Origin: Suilimivivens aceti
GTDB taxonomy: Bacteria; Bacillota; Clostridia; Lachnospirales; Lachnospiraceae
Assembly (NCBI RefSeq): GCF_025567405.1
Contig: NZ_JAOQKJ010000002.1
Coordinates: 186,001 to 250,000 of the forward strand
DNA length: 64,000 bases
Direction of reading: 5' to 3'
Made by a program: the position numbers and the translations under genes
The notes under the pieces: model-generated
What the model was told of the DNA's origin: nothing
The model's input: the letters and a program-made list of their open reading frames with translations, nothing else
Databases searched by the model: none
Shown: positions 51,718 to 60,471 of the stretch, one piece after another
Numbering within the stretch: the first letter of the stretch is position 1
Layout of the letters: the number at the start of each line of letters is the position of its first letter

Positions 51718-52776
51718 ATGAAAAAGAAATTACTTGCTGCCATTTGCCTTTCCTTTACCTTTTCCCTGCTGCTGACAGGCTGCGGCGCTGCAAAAAGTGA
51801 AAACGGTGAAGTTGTTGTCTACAACTGGGGAGAATATATCGATCCTGATACTCTGACCATGTTTGAGGAAGAAACCGGAATCCATGTGGTTTATGATGAA
51901 TTTGAGACCAATGAGATCATGTATCCCAAGGTTGAGGCCGGTGCCACTGCCTATGATGTGATCTGCCCATCCGATTATATGATCCAGAAGATGATCCAGA
52001 ATGATCTTCTTGCCGAGATCAATTTTGACAATATCCCCAATGTGAAAAATATCGGTGACCAGTACTTTGAACAATCCAGGGAATTTGACCCGGAAAATAA
52101 ATATTCCGTTCCATACTGCTTTGGAACTGTTGGCATCCTGTATAACAAGACCATGGTGGATGAGCCGGTAGACAGCTGGTCCATTCTCTGGGATGAAAAA
52201 TACGCAGACAGCATTCTGATGCAGGATTCTGTCAGAGATGCCTTCATGGTAGCCCTGAAGCTGAACGGCTATTCCATGAATACCCTGGATGAAAGCCAGC
52301 TTGCTGCTGCCAGAGATTCTCTGATCACCCAGAAGCCCCTTGTGCAGGCCTATGTCATCGACCAGGTCAGAGATAAAATGATCGGCAATGAAGCTGCTAT
52401 CGGTGTGATCTATTCCGGGGAAGCTATCTATACGCAGAGAGAAAATCCTGATCTTGAATATGTGATCCCGAAGGAAGGCACCAATGTCTGGATCGACAGC
52501 TGGGTGATCCCGAAGAACGCATCCAATAAGGAAAACGCAGAGGCCTTTATCAACTTCATGTGCCGGGAGGATATTGCCCTGATGAATTTTAAATACATCA
52601 CCTATTCTACCCCCAACATGGCTGCCCGTGAGTTGATCGAGGATGAGGATATCAAAAACTCCTCCATCGCATTCCCAGATTTCTCTGATTACCAGAATCT
52701 GGAAACCTTCCAGTATCTTGGTGAAGAGGGTGATGCTCTTTATAACGATTACTGGAAAGAAGTAAAGGCACAATAG
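51718..52776 (+). CDS. potD: Spermidine/putrescine-binding lipoprotein
   Basis: PotD captures polyamines outside the cell and delivers them to PotBC. The 352-residue precursor has a lipobox (LLLTGC, Cys22) and begins its mature domain with VVVYNWGEYIDPDTL, the PotD/PotF hallmark, with the polyamine-binding DYMIQKMI and DSWVIPKNASNKENA segments. AAGGAGATACTACAAC precedes the ATG. It closes the operon at the terminator 52781-52816. Confidence 0.95.
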   Translation: MKKKLLAAICLSFTFSLLLTGCGAAKSENGEVVVYNWGEYIDPDTLTMFEEETGIHVVYDEFETNEIMYPKVEAGATAYDVICPSDYMIQKMIQNDLLAEINFDNIPNVKNIGDQYFEQSREFDPENKYSVPYCFGTVGILYNKTMVDEPVDSWSILWDEKYADSILMQDSVRDAFMVALKLNGYSMNTLDESQLAAARDSLITQKPLVQAYVIDQVRDKMIGNEAAIGVIYSGEAIYTQRENPDLEYVIPKEGTNVWIDSWVIPKNASNKENAEAFINFMCREDIALMNFKYITYSTPNMAARELIEDEDIKNSSIAFPDFSDYQNLETFQYLGEEGDALYNDYWKEVKAQ

Positions 52777-52780
52777 AATA

Positions 52781-52816
52781 CAGGGACGCAGAAGGTCTGA
52801 CCTGTCTGCGTCCCTG
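52781..52816. terminator. Bidirectional terminator between potD and proA
   Basis: CAGGGACGCAGA and TCTGCGTCCCTG form a perfect 12-bp stem around a 12-nt loop. TTCTATTA follows on the plus strand and TATTCTATT on the minus strand, so it can end both potD and the convergent proA. Confidence 0.85.
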
Positions 52817-52821
52817 TTCTA

Positions 52822-54066
52822 TTACGGTCTGATCTGACCGTTACCGGTAATTCTGTATTTATAGCTGGTCAGCTCTCTAAGTCCCATAGGGCCTCTTGCA
52901 TGGAGCTTCTGGGTACTGATCCCGATCTCAGCACCAAAGCCAAATTCAAATCCATCAGTAAACCTGGTAGAGGCATTTACATAAACACAGGCTGCATCCA
53001 CTTCATTCAGGAATTTCTCTGCATGCTCCCTGTTTTCTGTAATGATCGCCTCAGAATGCTTCGTATTATATTTATTGATATGAGCAATAGCCTCGTCTAC
53101 ATTCTTTACCGTCTTCATAGAGATAATGGCATCCAGATATTCTGTTCCGTAGTCCTCTTCTGTGGCCGGTACACAATTGATCACTTCACCGATTTTCTCA
53201 TCTCCCCGGATCTCCACACTCTTTTCAGAAAGTGCTTTTGCCAGATCTGGAAGCAGCTTTTCCCTGATCTTTTCATGGACTACCAGAGATTCACAGGCAT
53301 TACATACGCCAAGGCGCTGGGTCTTGGCATTGATGATAATGGGAATAGCCTTTGCAAGGTCTGCATCCTCATCAATATAAATATGACAGTTCCCGGTACC
53401 TGTTTCGATAACCGGTATGGTACTGTTTTCCACCACACTGCGGATCAGTCCGGCTCCACCTCTCGGGATCAGGACATCCACATATTCCTTCATTTTCATA
53501 AATTCCATGGTCACCGCCCGGTCTGTGGCATCAATAAAGGAAATTGCATCTTCTGTCACACCGCTTTTCTCAAGTCCTTCACGGATCACGGAAACGATCG
53601 CCTTATTGGAATAAAGAGCATCACTTCCACCCTTTAATATTACGGCATTGCCGCTTTTAAAGCAAAGTGAAAAAGCATCTGCCGTCACATTTGGTCTGGA
53701 TTCATAGATGATCCCGACAACTCCCAGCGGCACTCTTCTCTTTTCGATTACAAGACCATTGGGTCTGTGAATGGTTTCCAGCAGCTCTCCTACAGGATCC
53801 GGCAGCTGTGTTACCTTTTCGATCCCTTCTGCCATTCCTTTTATTCTCTCTTCTGTCAGTCTGAGACGATCGATCAGTCCTGCCTTCATTCCCTTTTCTT
53901 CTGCTCTTGCAAGATCCTTTTCATTAGCCGCAAGGATCCTGTCTGTCTCTGTCACAAGGGCTTCTGCTATCGTAAGCAGTGCCCGGTTCTTCTCCTTTTC
54001 AGAAAGCTTCTGTACCTCATATTTTGCCTGCACGGCTTTCTGCCCTGTTTCCTGTAAAGCTGTCAT
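52822..54066 (-). CDS. proA: Gamma-glutamyl phosphate reductase
   Basis: ProA reduces glutamyl-5-phosphate to the semialdehyde in proline synthesis. The 414-residue protein has the aldehyde-dehydrogenase fold with VPLGVVGIIYESRPNVT, GTGNCHIYIDEDAD and the catalytic cysteine in LGVCNACESLVV. The C-terminal HARGPMGLRELTSYKY is typical. proB is not adjacent. It lies 16 nt after the 5-formyl-THF cyclo-ligase gene, at the end of a long minus-strand run. Confidence 0.95.
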   Translation of the reverse strand: MTALQETGQKAVQAKYEVQKLSEKEKNRALLTIAEALVTETDRILAANEKDLARAEEKGMKAGLIDRLRLTEERIKGMAEGIEKVTQLPDPVGELLETIHRPNGLVIEKRRVPLGVVGIIYESRPNVTADAFSLCFKSGNAVILKGGSDALYSNKAIVSVIREGLEKSGVTEDAISFIDATDRAVTMEFMKMKEYVDVLIPRGGAGLIRSVVENSTIPVIETGTGNCHIYIDEDADLAKAIPIIINAKTQRLGVCNACESLVVHEKIREKLLPDLAKALSEKSVEIRGDEKIGEVINCVPATEEDYGTEYLDAIISMKTVKNVDEAIAHINKYNTKHSEAIITENREHAEKFLNEVDAACVYVNASTRFTDGFEFGFGAEIGISTQKLHARGPMGLRELTSYKYRITGNGQIRP

Positions 54067-54082
54067 ATACTTCCCCTTTCTC

Positions 54083-54679
54083 TCAGATATGTCTGATCAC
54101 TTCAGATTCCGTGATCACCATATCCACCCTTCTGTCCTGTTCCTCACAGGGTATTGTAACCGGTGCGATCTGTACATCAAAGGCGAGTCCCGCACTTTTT
54201 ACAGAGGGAAAAGCCTTAAGGAATCTGTCATAGAATCCCTTTCCATAACCCATCCTGTTTCCGGATCTGTCAAATACAGAGCCAGGTACCAGCACAAGTG
54301 TCTTCTGCCCTGCTATTTCCTCTGTGAACAGTTTTCCCTTATCCTCCTGTGGTTCCCGGATATCCTGATAGCCTGAATGAAGGTCAGACAGGGATCTGAT
54401 TTCATAAAAAGAAATTGTCATTCCCTCTACCACAGGTGCGAAAACATGCTTTGGCGCTTCCGACAGAAACATCTCCTCAACCAGTCCGGTCGTCATCACC
54501 TCACTGCGGTAATCCATATAGACAAGTACATTCTCAGCCTCCTGAAACTCCGGCTGTTTTCTGATGTTCTCCCAGATCTGCATACTCTTCTGGAGCCGTA
54601 CCTCCGCCCCCAGAGCATCCCGATATCCAAGATACTTACTTCTGATACCCTGTTTGTGCATCCTGCTTTTGTTCTCCAT
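54083..54679 (-). CDS. 5-formyltetrahydrofolate cyclo-ligase
   Basis: The enzyme uses ATP to turn 5-formyl-THF into 5,10-methenyl-THF. The 198-residue protein has the family pattern of N-terminal basic helices, VLVYMDYRSEV, VLVPGSVFDRSGNRMGYGKG and the FYDRFL motif. The start at 54679 (MENKSRMHKQG) has GGAGG 7 nt ahead and overlaps the upstream flavoprotein gene by 44 nt. Confidence 0.9.
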   Translation of the reverse strand: MENKSRMHKQGIRSKYLGYRDALGAEVRLQKSMQIWENIRKQPEFQEAENVLVYMDYRSEVMTTGLVEEMFLSEAPKHVFAPVVEGMTISFYEIRSLSDLHSGYQDIREPQEDKGKLFTEEIAGQKTLVLVPGSVFDRSGNRMGYGKGFYDRFLKAFPSVKSAGLAFDVQIAPVTIPCEEQDRRVDMVITESEVIRHI

Positions 54680-56330
54680 AGGCAATCCTCCCTGCAATTT
54701 CTTCAGCAACCTTTATTCCATCCATAGCGGCAGAAGTAATACCACCGGCATAACCGGCACCCTCTCCACACGGGAATAATCCTCTGATATCAGATTCCAG
54801 ACGTTCATCCCGAAGGATCCTGACCGGAGATGAGGTTCTGCTTTCCACCCCTTCGATCAGGACACTGCTGTCTGAAAATCCCGGAATCACTCTTGAAAAA
54901 TCCTCCATGCCACGGACAAAATCCCTGGAAAGCTCCTTTGGAAGTATATCATGTACCTTTCCAAATGCCCACGCTCCTTTGATACATGGAGAAAAATCTG
55001 GTGGAACATGCTCTGCGCATTTTCCCTTTCTGTCAAAGGGCTGTGATGCATCTGTCCCTGACACATCAGTTTTTTCGTCAGCTTCTCCCGGCAGAACGGC
55101 TTCCCTGAACGTGCCAAGACGCTCTACCGGCACTCTTCCGTTCCCTGCAAGATATGCCCTTCTTTCCAGTTCCCGCTGAAAAGCCACACCTGACAACGGG
55201 TCTGTCCCATCTCCATAATCAGAAGGATCAATAGTAATAATCACAGCACTGTTGGCATTTTTACTGTCCCGTTTATAATAGCTCATCCCATTCACAGCCA
55301 GATGTCCCTCTTCCGAAGAAGCATTTACCACATAGCCTCCAGGACACATACAGAAGGAATATACCCCTCTTCCACCCACGGATGCTGTCAGCTTATAGGG
55401 TGCACTGCCAAGGATCTCATTTTCATCCATTCCATACTGGGCATGATTGATCAGCTTCTGTGGATGCTCTACCCGGAATCCTACTGCAAAGGGCTTTGGC
55501 TCCATGGGCACCTTCTTTTTCTGCAGTGCTGCAAAGGTATCCCTTGCACTGTGTCCGGGCGCCAGTACCACATAAGAAGCTTTCAGTGTCTCATGGTTAT
55601 TGATCTCAACACCGGTGATCATCCCATTCTCTATCAGCAGATCCGTCACTTTGGACTGAAAGCGGATCTCACCCCCATTTTCAAGGATGGTTTTCCGCAT
55701 ATTCTGAATAACATGATATAATACATCCGTTCCGATATGGGGTTTATAATCATATAATATTTCTTCCGGTGCCCCTTCCCTGACAAAGATGGAAAGTACC
55801 TTACGATTCCGTCCTGATTTATCCTTTACCAGGGTATTCAGCTTGCCATCTGAAAAGGTCCCTGCACCGCCTTCTCCAAACTGTACATTGGACTCCGTAT
55901 CAAGAACTCCCGTCTCCCAGAACTTCCGGACATCACAGGTACGTTCCTCTACTGATTTTCCCCGTTCTAACAGAACAGGCTTAAAACCGGCTTCCGCCAG
56001 CATATAACAGCAGAACAGTCCTGCAGGTCCTGCACCAATGATAACCGGTCTCTCTTTCCCCTGATAACCCTGTACTGGGAAATGATATTCTGATCTTTCC
56101 ATCTGCATGACCTGTTTCCTGTCACAACGTTTATAAACCTGATCTTCCTTTTCTGCTTCTACATCTATACTGTACTGAAAAAACAGCTCCGGCTTTTTCC
56201 TGGCATCTACAGACCTGCGTAAGATTGTATAGGACGGTGTTTTTGAAAGCCGCAGCACCTTCCGGATCTTCTGTTCCAGTTCTTCTTTTGTATGGGTGAT
56301 CGGCAGTTTTAATTGACTGATTCTGAGCAT
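54636..56330 (-). CDS. FAD-dependent dehydrogenase (COG2509-like)
   Basis: This 564-residue protein has a short N-terminal domain (1-90) and a Rossmann FAD-binding core (PVIIGAGPAGLFCCYMLAEAG), VQFGEGGAGTFSDGKLNT, and LAPGHSARDTF, ending in LFPCGEGAGYAGGITSAAMDG. It fits the family called NAD(FAD)-utilizing dehydrogenases, common in Clostridia and of unknown substrate. It lies next to a second flavoprotein (BaiN-like). The start at 56330 has a modest purine-rich site. Confidence 0.86.
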   Translation of the reverse strand: MLRISQLKLPITHTKEELEQKIRKVLRLSKTPSYTILRRSVDARKKPELFFQYSIDVEAEKEDQVYKRCDRKQVMQMERSEYHFPVQGYQGKERPVIIGAGPAGLFCCYMLAEAGFKPVLLERGKSVEERTCDVRKFWETGVLDTESNVQFGEGGAGTFSDGKLNTLVKDKSGRNRKVLSIFVREGAPEEILYDYKPHIGTDVLYHVIQNMRKTILENGGEIRFQSKVTDLLIENGMITGVEINNHETLKASYVVLAPGHSARDTFAALQKKKVPMEPKPFAVGFRVEHPQKLINHAQYGMDENEILGSAPYKLTASVGGRGVYSFCMCPGGYVVNASSEEGHLAVNGMSYYKRDSKNANSAVIITIDPSDYGDGTDPLSGVAFQRELERRAYLAGNGRVPVERLGTFREAVLPGEADEKTDVSGTDASQPFDRKGKCAEHVPPDFSPCIKGAWAFGKVHDILPKELSRDFVRGMEDFSRVIPGFSDSSVLIEGVESRTSSPVRILRDERLESDIRGLFPCGEGAGYAGGITSAAMDGIKVAEEIAGRIAYGEQKQDAQTGYQK

Positions 56331-56399
56331 TTCTAGTTCCTTATTGTATTTTCTAACTAAAGTTTTCGTATCAACATTCCCTGTAACGGTCTTTTCAGA

Positions 56400-57623
56400 T
56401 CATTGCCTTCTGGCTGCATTTCTTCCAGCTATGACACCGCTTGTCCAGGCGAACTGTAGATTATAGCCTCCGCACTTCCCATCCACGTCCAAAAGCTCTC
56501 CGGCAAGATACAGCCCCTTCTGTTTCAGGGACTCCAGATGTTCCGACACTTCCTCCAGCGGAATACCACCTGCACAGACCTGTGCATGTTCTGTACCATT
56601 TGACTGTTCAATATGTACGGTAAGCTTCCTGTAGCAGGACATCAGCTTTCTGGTTCCGGAGAGCCCGATCTCCTTTATTTCCAGCTCCTTTTTTAATCCC
56701 TGCAGATGCAGTATGGCTCCATTCAGCTTACTGTTTGTAAGTCCAAGCACAAAATCAGAAATTTTATATCCATTCAGCTTTTCATAACGGTCAATGACCA
56801 TTTCTTCAAAGGCTTCCTCTGTAAATTCCGGCAGAAGATTTATCTCCGCTGTCACTTTTCTTTTTTCAAGAAGAGCATATCCTGCTACCCTGCTGAACTG
56901 GAACACCGGAATCCCGGAAATCCCATAATCAGTAAGCTGCAATTCTCCTTCTTCTTCTGCCAGCCTCCTGCCATCTGCCAATAATGTGATGCGTGCTTTT
57001 GTCCGGACCCCTGCTGCTTCCTTCAGAAAAGGATCGCTGCACCGAAGCTGTACAAGTGCCGGGACTACTGGATTTAGATGGTGCCCGAAGCCTTTAGCCA
57101 GACGATAGCCATAAAAATCCATTCCCTTTTTCAAGGATGCAGGACTTCCGCAGGCAAGGATCAGTCTGTCAAAAGCCTCTTCCTTCTTTTCATATCTGAC
57201 AAGAAACTGCTGTTTCTTCTGATGAAAACAGGCCTCTGTTATCTCTGTCTCACACAGAACTCTTACATGATGTTTTTCAAGGTTTCTCTCAAGCACATCC
57301 CTGATCGTTGCTGCCTGTTCTGTATAAGGATAAAGATAACCATTCCTTTCTCTGATCAGGATCCCGTTCTCCTCAAGGAATCTGATCATATCCTGACAGG
57401 AAAATTCATGAAAGAAGTTTTCCAGTTTTGATTTATCCTTACAGTAATACATTCCCATATGAAAATCAAGATTACTGAAGTTACATTTTCCATTACCGGT
57501 CGCTAAAATCTTCTTACCAGCTTTATTATTCTTTTCAAAGACAGTCACACTTGCTTTCTGCTCTGTGGCAGCTATCGCTGCCATCATTCCGCACGCTCCG
57601 CCGCCTATAATTGCAATTTTCAT
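56400..57623 (-). CDS. HI0933/BaiN-family flavoprotein
   Basis: The 407-residue protein has the FAD-binding IIGGGACGMMAAIAA motif, GKKILATGNGKCNFSN and a C-terminal AGELLDVDGKCGGYNLQFAW signature, all typical of the HI0933/BaiN family. Some relatives reduce bile-acid intermediates, but the family is broad and housekeeping members occur in most Firmicutes, so no bile-acid role is claimed. The start at 57623 has GGAGAAAAG ahead; the longer frame to 57677 overlaps the upstream gene. Confidence 0.88.
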   Translation of the reverse strand: MKIAIIGGGACGMMAAIAATEQKASVTVFEKNNKAGKKILATGNGKCNFSNLDFHMGMYYCKDKSKLENFFHEFSCQDMIRFLEENGILIRERNGYLYPYTEQAATIRDVLERNLEKHHVRVLCETEITEACFHQKKQQFLVRYEKKEEAFDRLILACGSPASLKKGMDFYGYRLAKGFGHHLNPVVPALVQLRCSDPFLKEAAGVRTKARITLLADGRRLAEEEGELQLTDYGISGIPVFQFSRVAGYALLEKRKVTAEINLLPEFTEEAFEEMVIDRYEKLNGYKISDFVLGLTNSKLNGAILHLQGLKKELEIKEIGLSGTRKLMSCYRKLTVHIEQSNGTEHAQVCAGGIPLEEVSEHLESLKQKGLYLAGELLDVDGKCGGYNLQFAWTSGVIAGRNAARRQ

Positions 57624-57639
57624 CTTTTCTCCATTCCCA

Positions 57640-58266
57640 TCAGCTCGAATAAGATTCCAGGAAGTGATACAATTCACTCTCTGTCCTGATCAACTTCATA
57701 TGAATGATCTCATTCTGAAGCTCCCATGGCAGATTTTCAAGAAGGATCCCTGTATTGAGATACATATGCGTCAGACTTCTGTCGTACACAACCACCTTGT
57801 GGTCTTCACAAACAAGATAATATCCTTCTTCAGCTTTTTCATAATTCTTCCGTACAACGACTCGGTCTCCGGAAAAGGATAACAGTTCAACACCGGACAG
57901 ACCTTCTTCCTGATCCGTCAGAGAAGGACTCTTTTCATAAAGCTCCAGTTCCTGCTGCAGCTCTTCCCTGGTCAGTCCTACATATTTCTGCGGCGCATTT
58001 TCTTCCTTTTCTGACATTTCCCCAGTAAAAGCATCATAGGTCATAACGATATAGTCTGTATCAGCTGTCAGAACCGGTGTCTTCTGATATCCTGTTTCTA
58101 TCACAGTATCTTCTGATTCTTCTTCTGTTTCTTTCTGCTTTTCCTTTACAGTTGTTCCTTCTCCAGGATAAAAAAAACGCTCTGCCATCCCCCCGGAAAA
58201 GGCACCTATCGTAAACATGACAGCCGGATAGATAAAAAACAGGCTGATACGTTTTACAAATTTCAT
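57640..58266 (-). CDS. BofC-like C-terminal domain protein
   Basis: The 208-residue protein has one N-terminal membrane helix, an acidic disordered linker (about 40-65) and a globular C-terminal part that ends EEGYYLVCEDHKVVVYDRS, then LPWELQNEIIHMK and LYHFLESYSS. This last pattern resembles the C-terminal domain of BofC, a forespore signalling regulator. The match is partial and the assignment is tentative. It sits between a SpoVB-like flippase and two flavoproteins. Confidence 0.62.
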   Translation of the reverse strand: MKFVKRISLFFIYPAVMFTIGAFSGGMAERFFYPGEGTTVKEKQKETEEESEDTVIETGYQKTPVLTADTDYIVMTYDAFTGEMSEKEENAPQKYVGLTREELQQELELYEKSPSLTDQEEGLSGVELLSFSGDRVVVRKNYEKAEEGYYLVCEDHKVVVYDRSLTHMYLNTGILLENLPWELQNEIIHMKLIRTESELYHFLESYSS

Positions 58267-58328
58267 AGCAATTCACCTTTTACTATTCCTTTTTATAAAC
58301 AGTATCAGCCAAAATATCCGATTCTATA

Positions 58329-59951
58329 CTACAGGAGCCTTGTCAGTTTTCCAATAAACAGAATCATTCCCGCAAGAGGAAGCTTTTGGATCTCATCCTC
58401 ACTTATTGCTTTTAATATAAGAAGTAATATAATATAGATCACAATCCCTACAGGAATGCAAATGATCATGGATACCGTACTTCCTGCAAAAGAACTAAGC
58501 AGCTTGTTGAATGCCAGACATACCAGCCCGGCTGCTGCAGCCGTTGCTGCCGGAAAAGCCAGTCTTCTCATATAATCTATCCTGTACTGGATACCCCTGA
58601 GCACCAGTATAAAAGACAGCACAGTAAAAACTGCAAGTGGTACAATCTGTGCGATCAGAATACCAAACAGGGAATCTCCCATACTCTGCAGCAAAACAAT
58701 CATCAGGATACCGTGAGTGATCGCTGCAATCCCCTCCAGACTGAGTACATATCGCATTTTTCTCATTCTGACCAGTAATTCCGCACATGCATAGCTTATA
58801 GCAAATAACGGGATCAGGATACTTCCTGTCGCTACCGCCTGTGCCAGTGATGCATTGTTTCCCTTAAAAAACAGATTCAGCAGATTTTCAGAAAACACCG
58901 CTGTAAATACAGCCACCGGAAATGAAATCAAGATGATGTGCTGCATAAACTCTGCCATTCTTTCCCTGGCCATACGGAATTCTTCTCTGTCCATAAAATA
59001 GATAATCCTTCTGATATACCCTTCATGAAAAAGAATACAGAAAAGAATCATGATCCCCAGCACCGGCAGACACTTTCCATAATAATTTCCCCATAAAAGA
59101 ACAGTATCAGCCGTGCCCTCTTTCTGTCTGATAAAAAGGATACCATCCAGCAAAAGAATCCCTCTTCCCAGAAGGGCATATATCATAAATGGCAGTGCTG
59201 TGCCCATCAGCATACGAAAAATGTGCTGCCCTCTGTCCTGATTTTTCAGCTGCTCCTTCCTGCCACTGCTCTTACGGTAAATCAGAAATACGAATAATAT
59301 GTGCAGGAAACCTACAACGGAAGAGATCAGAATACCGATGCTGATACCAATCGCACCATATGCAGCTGCATAAATGCTGTCCTGCAGAAGTGCAGATACC
59401 TTCTGCCCATATCTGTAAAGGATCCCTGTACTGATCAGGGACGCAGTGATCATAACTACTGATTTTATGACGATGGAATGAGAAGAAGGAATATGCGATC
59501 CATTTCCTTCAAAATACCCCTTCCATACTCCTGTCATGATCTCAAACACAATCGCCGGTGCCATGATACTGATGCACATACCTGCAACCGGCTGGTGCAG
59601 TACATTTTTTGCAAATTCCGGTCCTGATAAGGTCAGAAGCGCACTGCACAGAATACCTGCAAAAGTCCCGGCAATCAATGCATTCTTCAGGACTCTGGCG
59701 GCGTTTCCATACTGTTCTCGTCTGACACGGTACCTGACAAGTGAAGCTGTTGCTGATGAAAAACCATACGTAAAGAAGCAGCCCGCTGCTACATATAATT
59801 CTATGGCAAAGCTGCCAAACGCAACTCCTTTTTCCCCTGTCATATAAATCAGGGGAACCCGGAGGATCAGACTGGCAATGCAGGTAAAGATCAGAACTGT
59901 CCAGTAGCTTTCCTTTCTTCTCCCCTTTGCCTCTTTTCCCTTTCTGCTCAT
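58329..59951 (-). CDS. SpoVB-like polysaccharide flippase
   Basis: The 540-residue protein has about 13-14 membrane helices and MOP-superfamily (MATE/MurJ/SpoVB/Wzx) features, including FEIMTGVWKGYFEGNGSHIP near helix 5 and the long N-terminal basic tail. Members flip lipid-linked precursors for peptidoglycan, spore cortex or polysaccharide. A sporulation role fits the yqfC-yqfD context but is not shown. It follows ybeY by 16 nt. Confidence 0.82.
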   Translation of the reverse strand: MSRKGKEAKGRRKESYWTVLIFTCIASLILRVPLIYMTGEKGVAFGSFAIELYVAAGCFFTYGFSSATASLVRYRVRREQYGNAARVLKNALIAGTFAGILCSALLTLSGPEFAKNVLHQPVAGMCISIMAPAIVFEIMTGVWKGYFEGNGSHIPSSHSIVIKSVVMITASLISTGILYRYGQKVSALLQDSIYAAAYGAIGISIGILISSVVGFLHILFVFLIYRKSSGRKEQLKNQDRGQHIFRMLMGTALPFMIYALLGRGILLLDGILFIRQKEGTADTVLLWGNYYGKCLPVLGIMILFCILFHEGYIRRIIYFMDREEFRMARERMAEFMQHIILISFPVAVFTAVFSENLLNLFFKGNNASLAQAVATGSILIPLFAISYACAELLVRMRKMRYVLSLEGIAAITHGILMIVLLQSMGDSLFGILIAQIVPLAVFTVLSFILVLRGIQYRIDYMRRLAFPAATAAAAGLVCLAFNKLLSSFAGSTVSMIICIPVGIVIYIILLLILKAISEDEIQKLPLAGMILFIGKLTRLL

Positions 59952-59967
59952 AAGTACTCCTTATTTA

Positions 59968-60471
59968 TCAAATATCTCTTGTTATTCCCAGTTTTTCAAG
60001 CACAGCTTCCTGCTTCTTTTCCATAACTGCCGCCTCTTCCGGCACCATATGATCATACCCGCACAGGTGAAGCAGGCTGTGAGCTGTAAGAAAAGCAAAT
60101 TCTCTTTTGGGTGAGTGGCCAAAGCTCTCTGCCTGCTGAAATACCCGCTCTGCAGAAATAATGATATCTCCAAGGATAAGCTCCCCACTGTCAGGATCAA
60201 AATAATCTGCCTCTGCCTCTTCTGCAACAGAAAAATCAGCCTCCGTCCTGAAGGGGATCATGGGAAACGACAGAACATCCGTCGGCATATCCTTGTCCCT
60301 GAACTGTCTGTTATATTCCTGTATTCCATCATTATCTGTGATCAGCAGATTGACCTGTGCTTCATAGGGGCAGTTCTCACTTGTAAGAACCTCCTCCATA
60401 ACACTTTCCAGAATTTCCCTGCAGTCAAAAGGAAATGTCATCTCAGTTTCATTTTCAACGTAAGAAGTCAT
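59968..60471 (-). CDS. ybeY: Endoribonuclease YbeY
   Basis: YbeY is a zinc-dependent single-strand RNase in 16S rRNA maturation. The 167-residue protein has the motif H-x3-H-x5-H as HSLLHLCGYDH (H131, H135, H141) and the DVLSFPM strand. The start overlaps the end of the PgpH-like gene by 17 nt. Position after phoH and a membrane HD-type gene matches the common Firmicute arrangement. Confidence 0.95.
   Translation of the reverse strand: MTSYVENETEMTFPFDCREILESVMEEVLTSENCPYEAQVNLLITDNDGIQEYNRQFRDKDMPTDVLSFPMIPFRTEADFSVAEEAEADYFDPDSGELILGDIIISAERVFQQAESFGHSPKREFAFLTAHSLLHLCGYDHMVPEEAAVMEKKQEAVLEKLGITRDI

Noticed and set aside
51730..52773. A 347-codon minus-strand frame
   Set aside because: It mirrors potD, which has a lipobox and PotD motifs; the antisense frame is rich in His, Ile and Gly without any domain.
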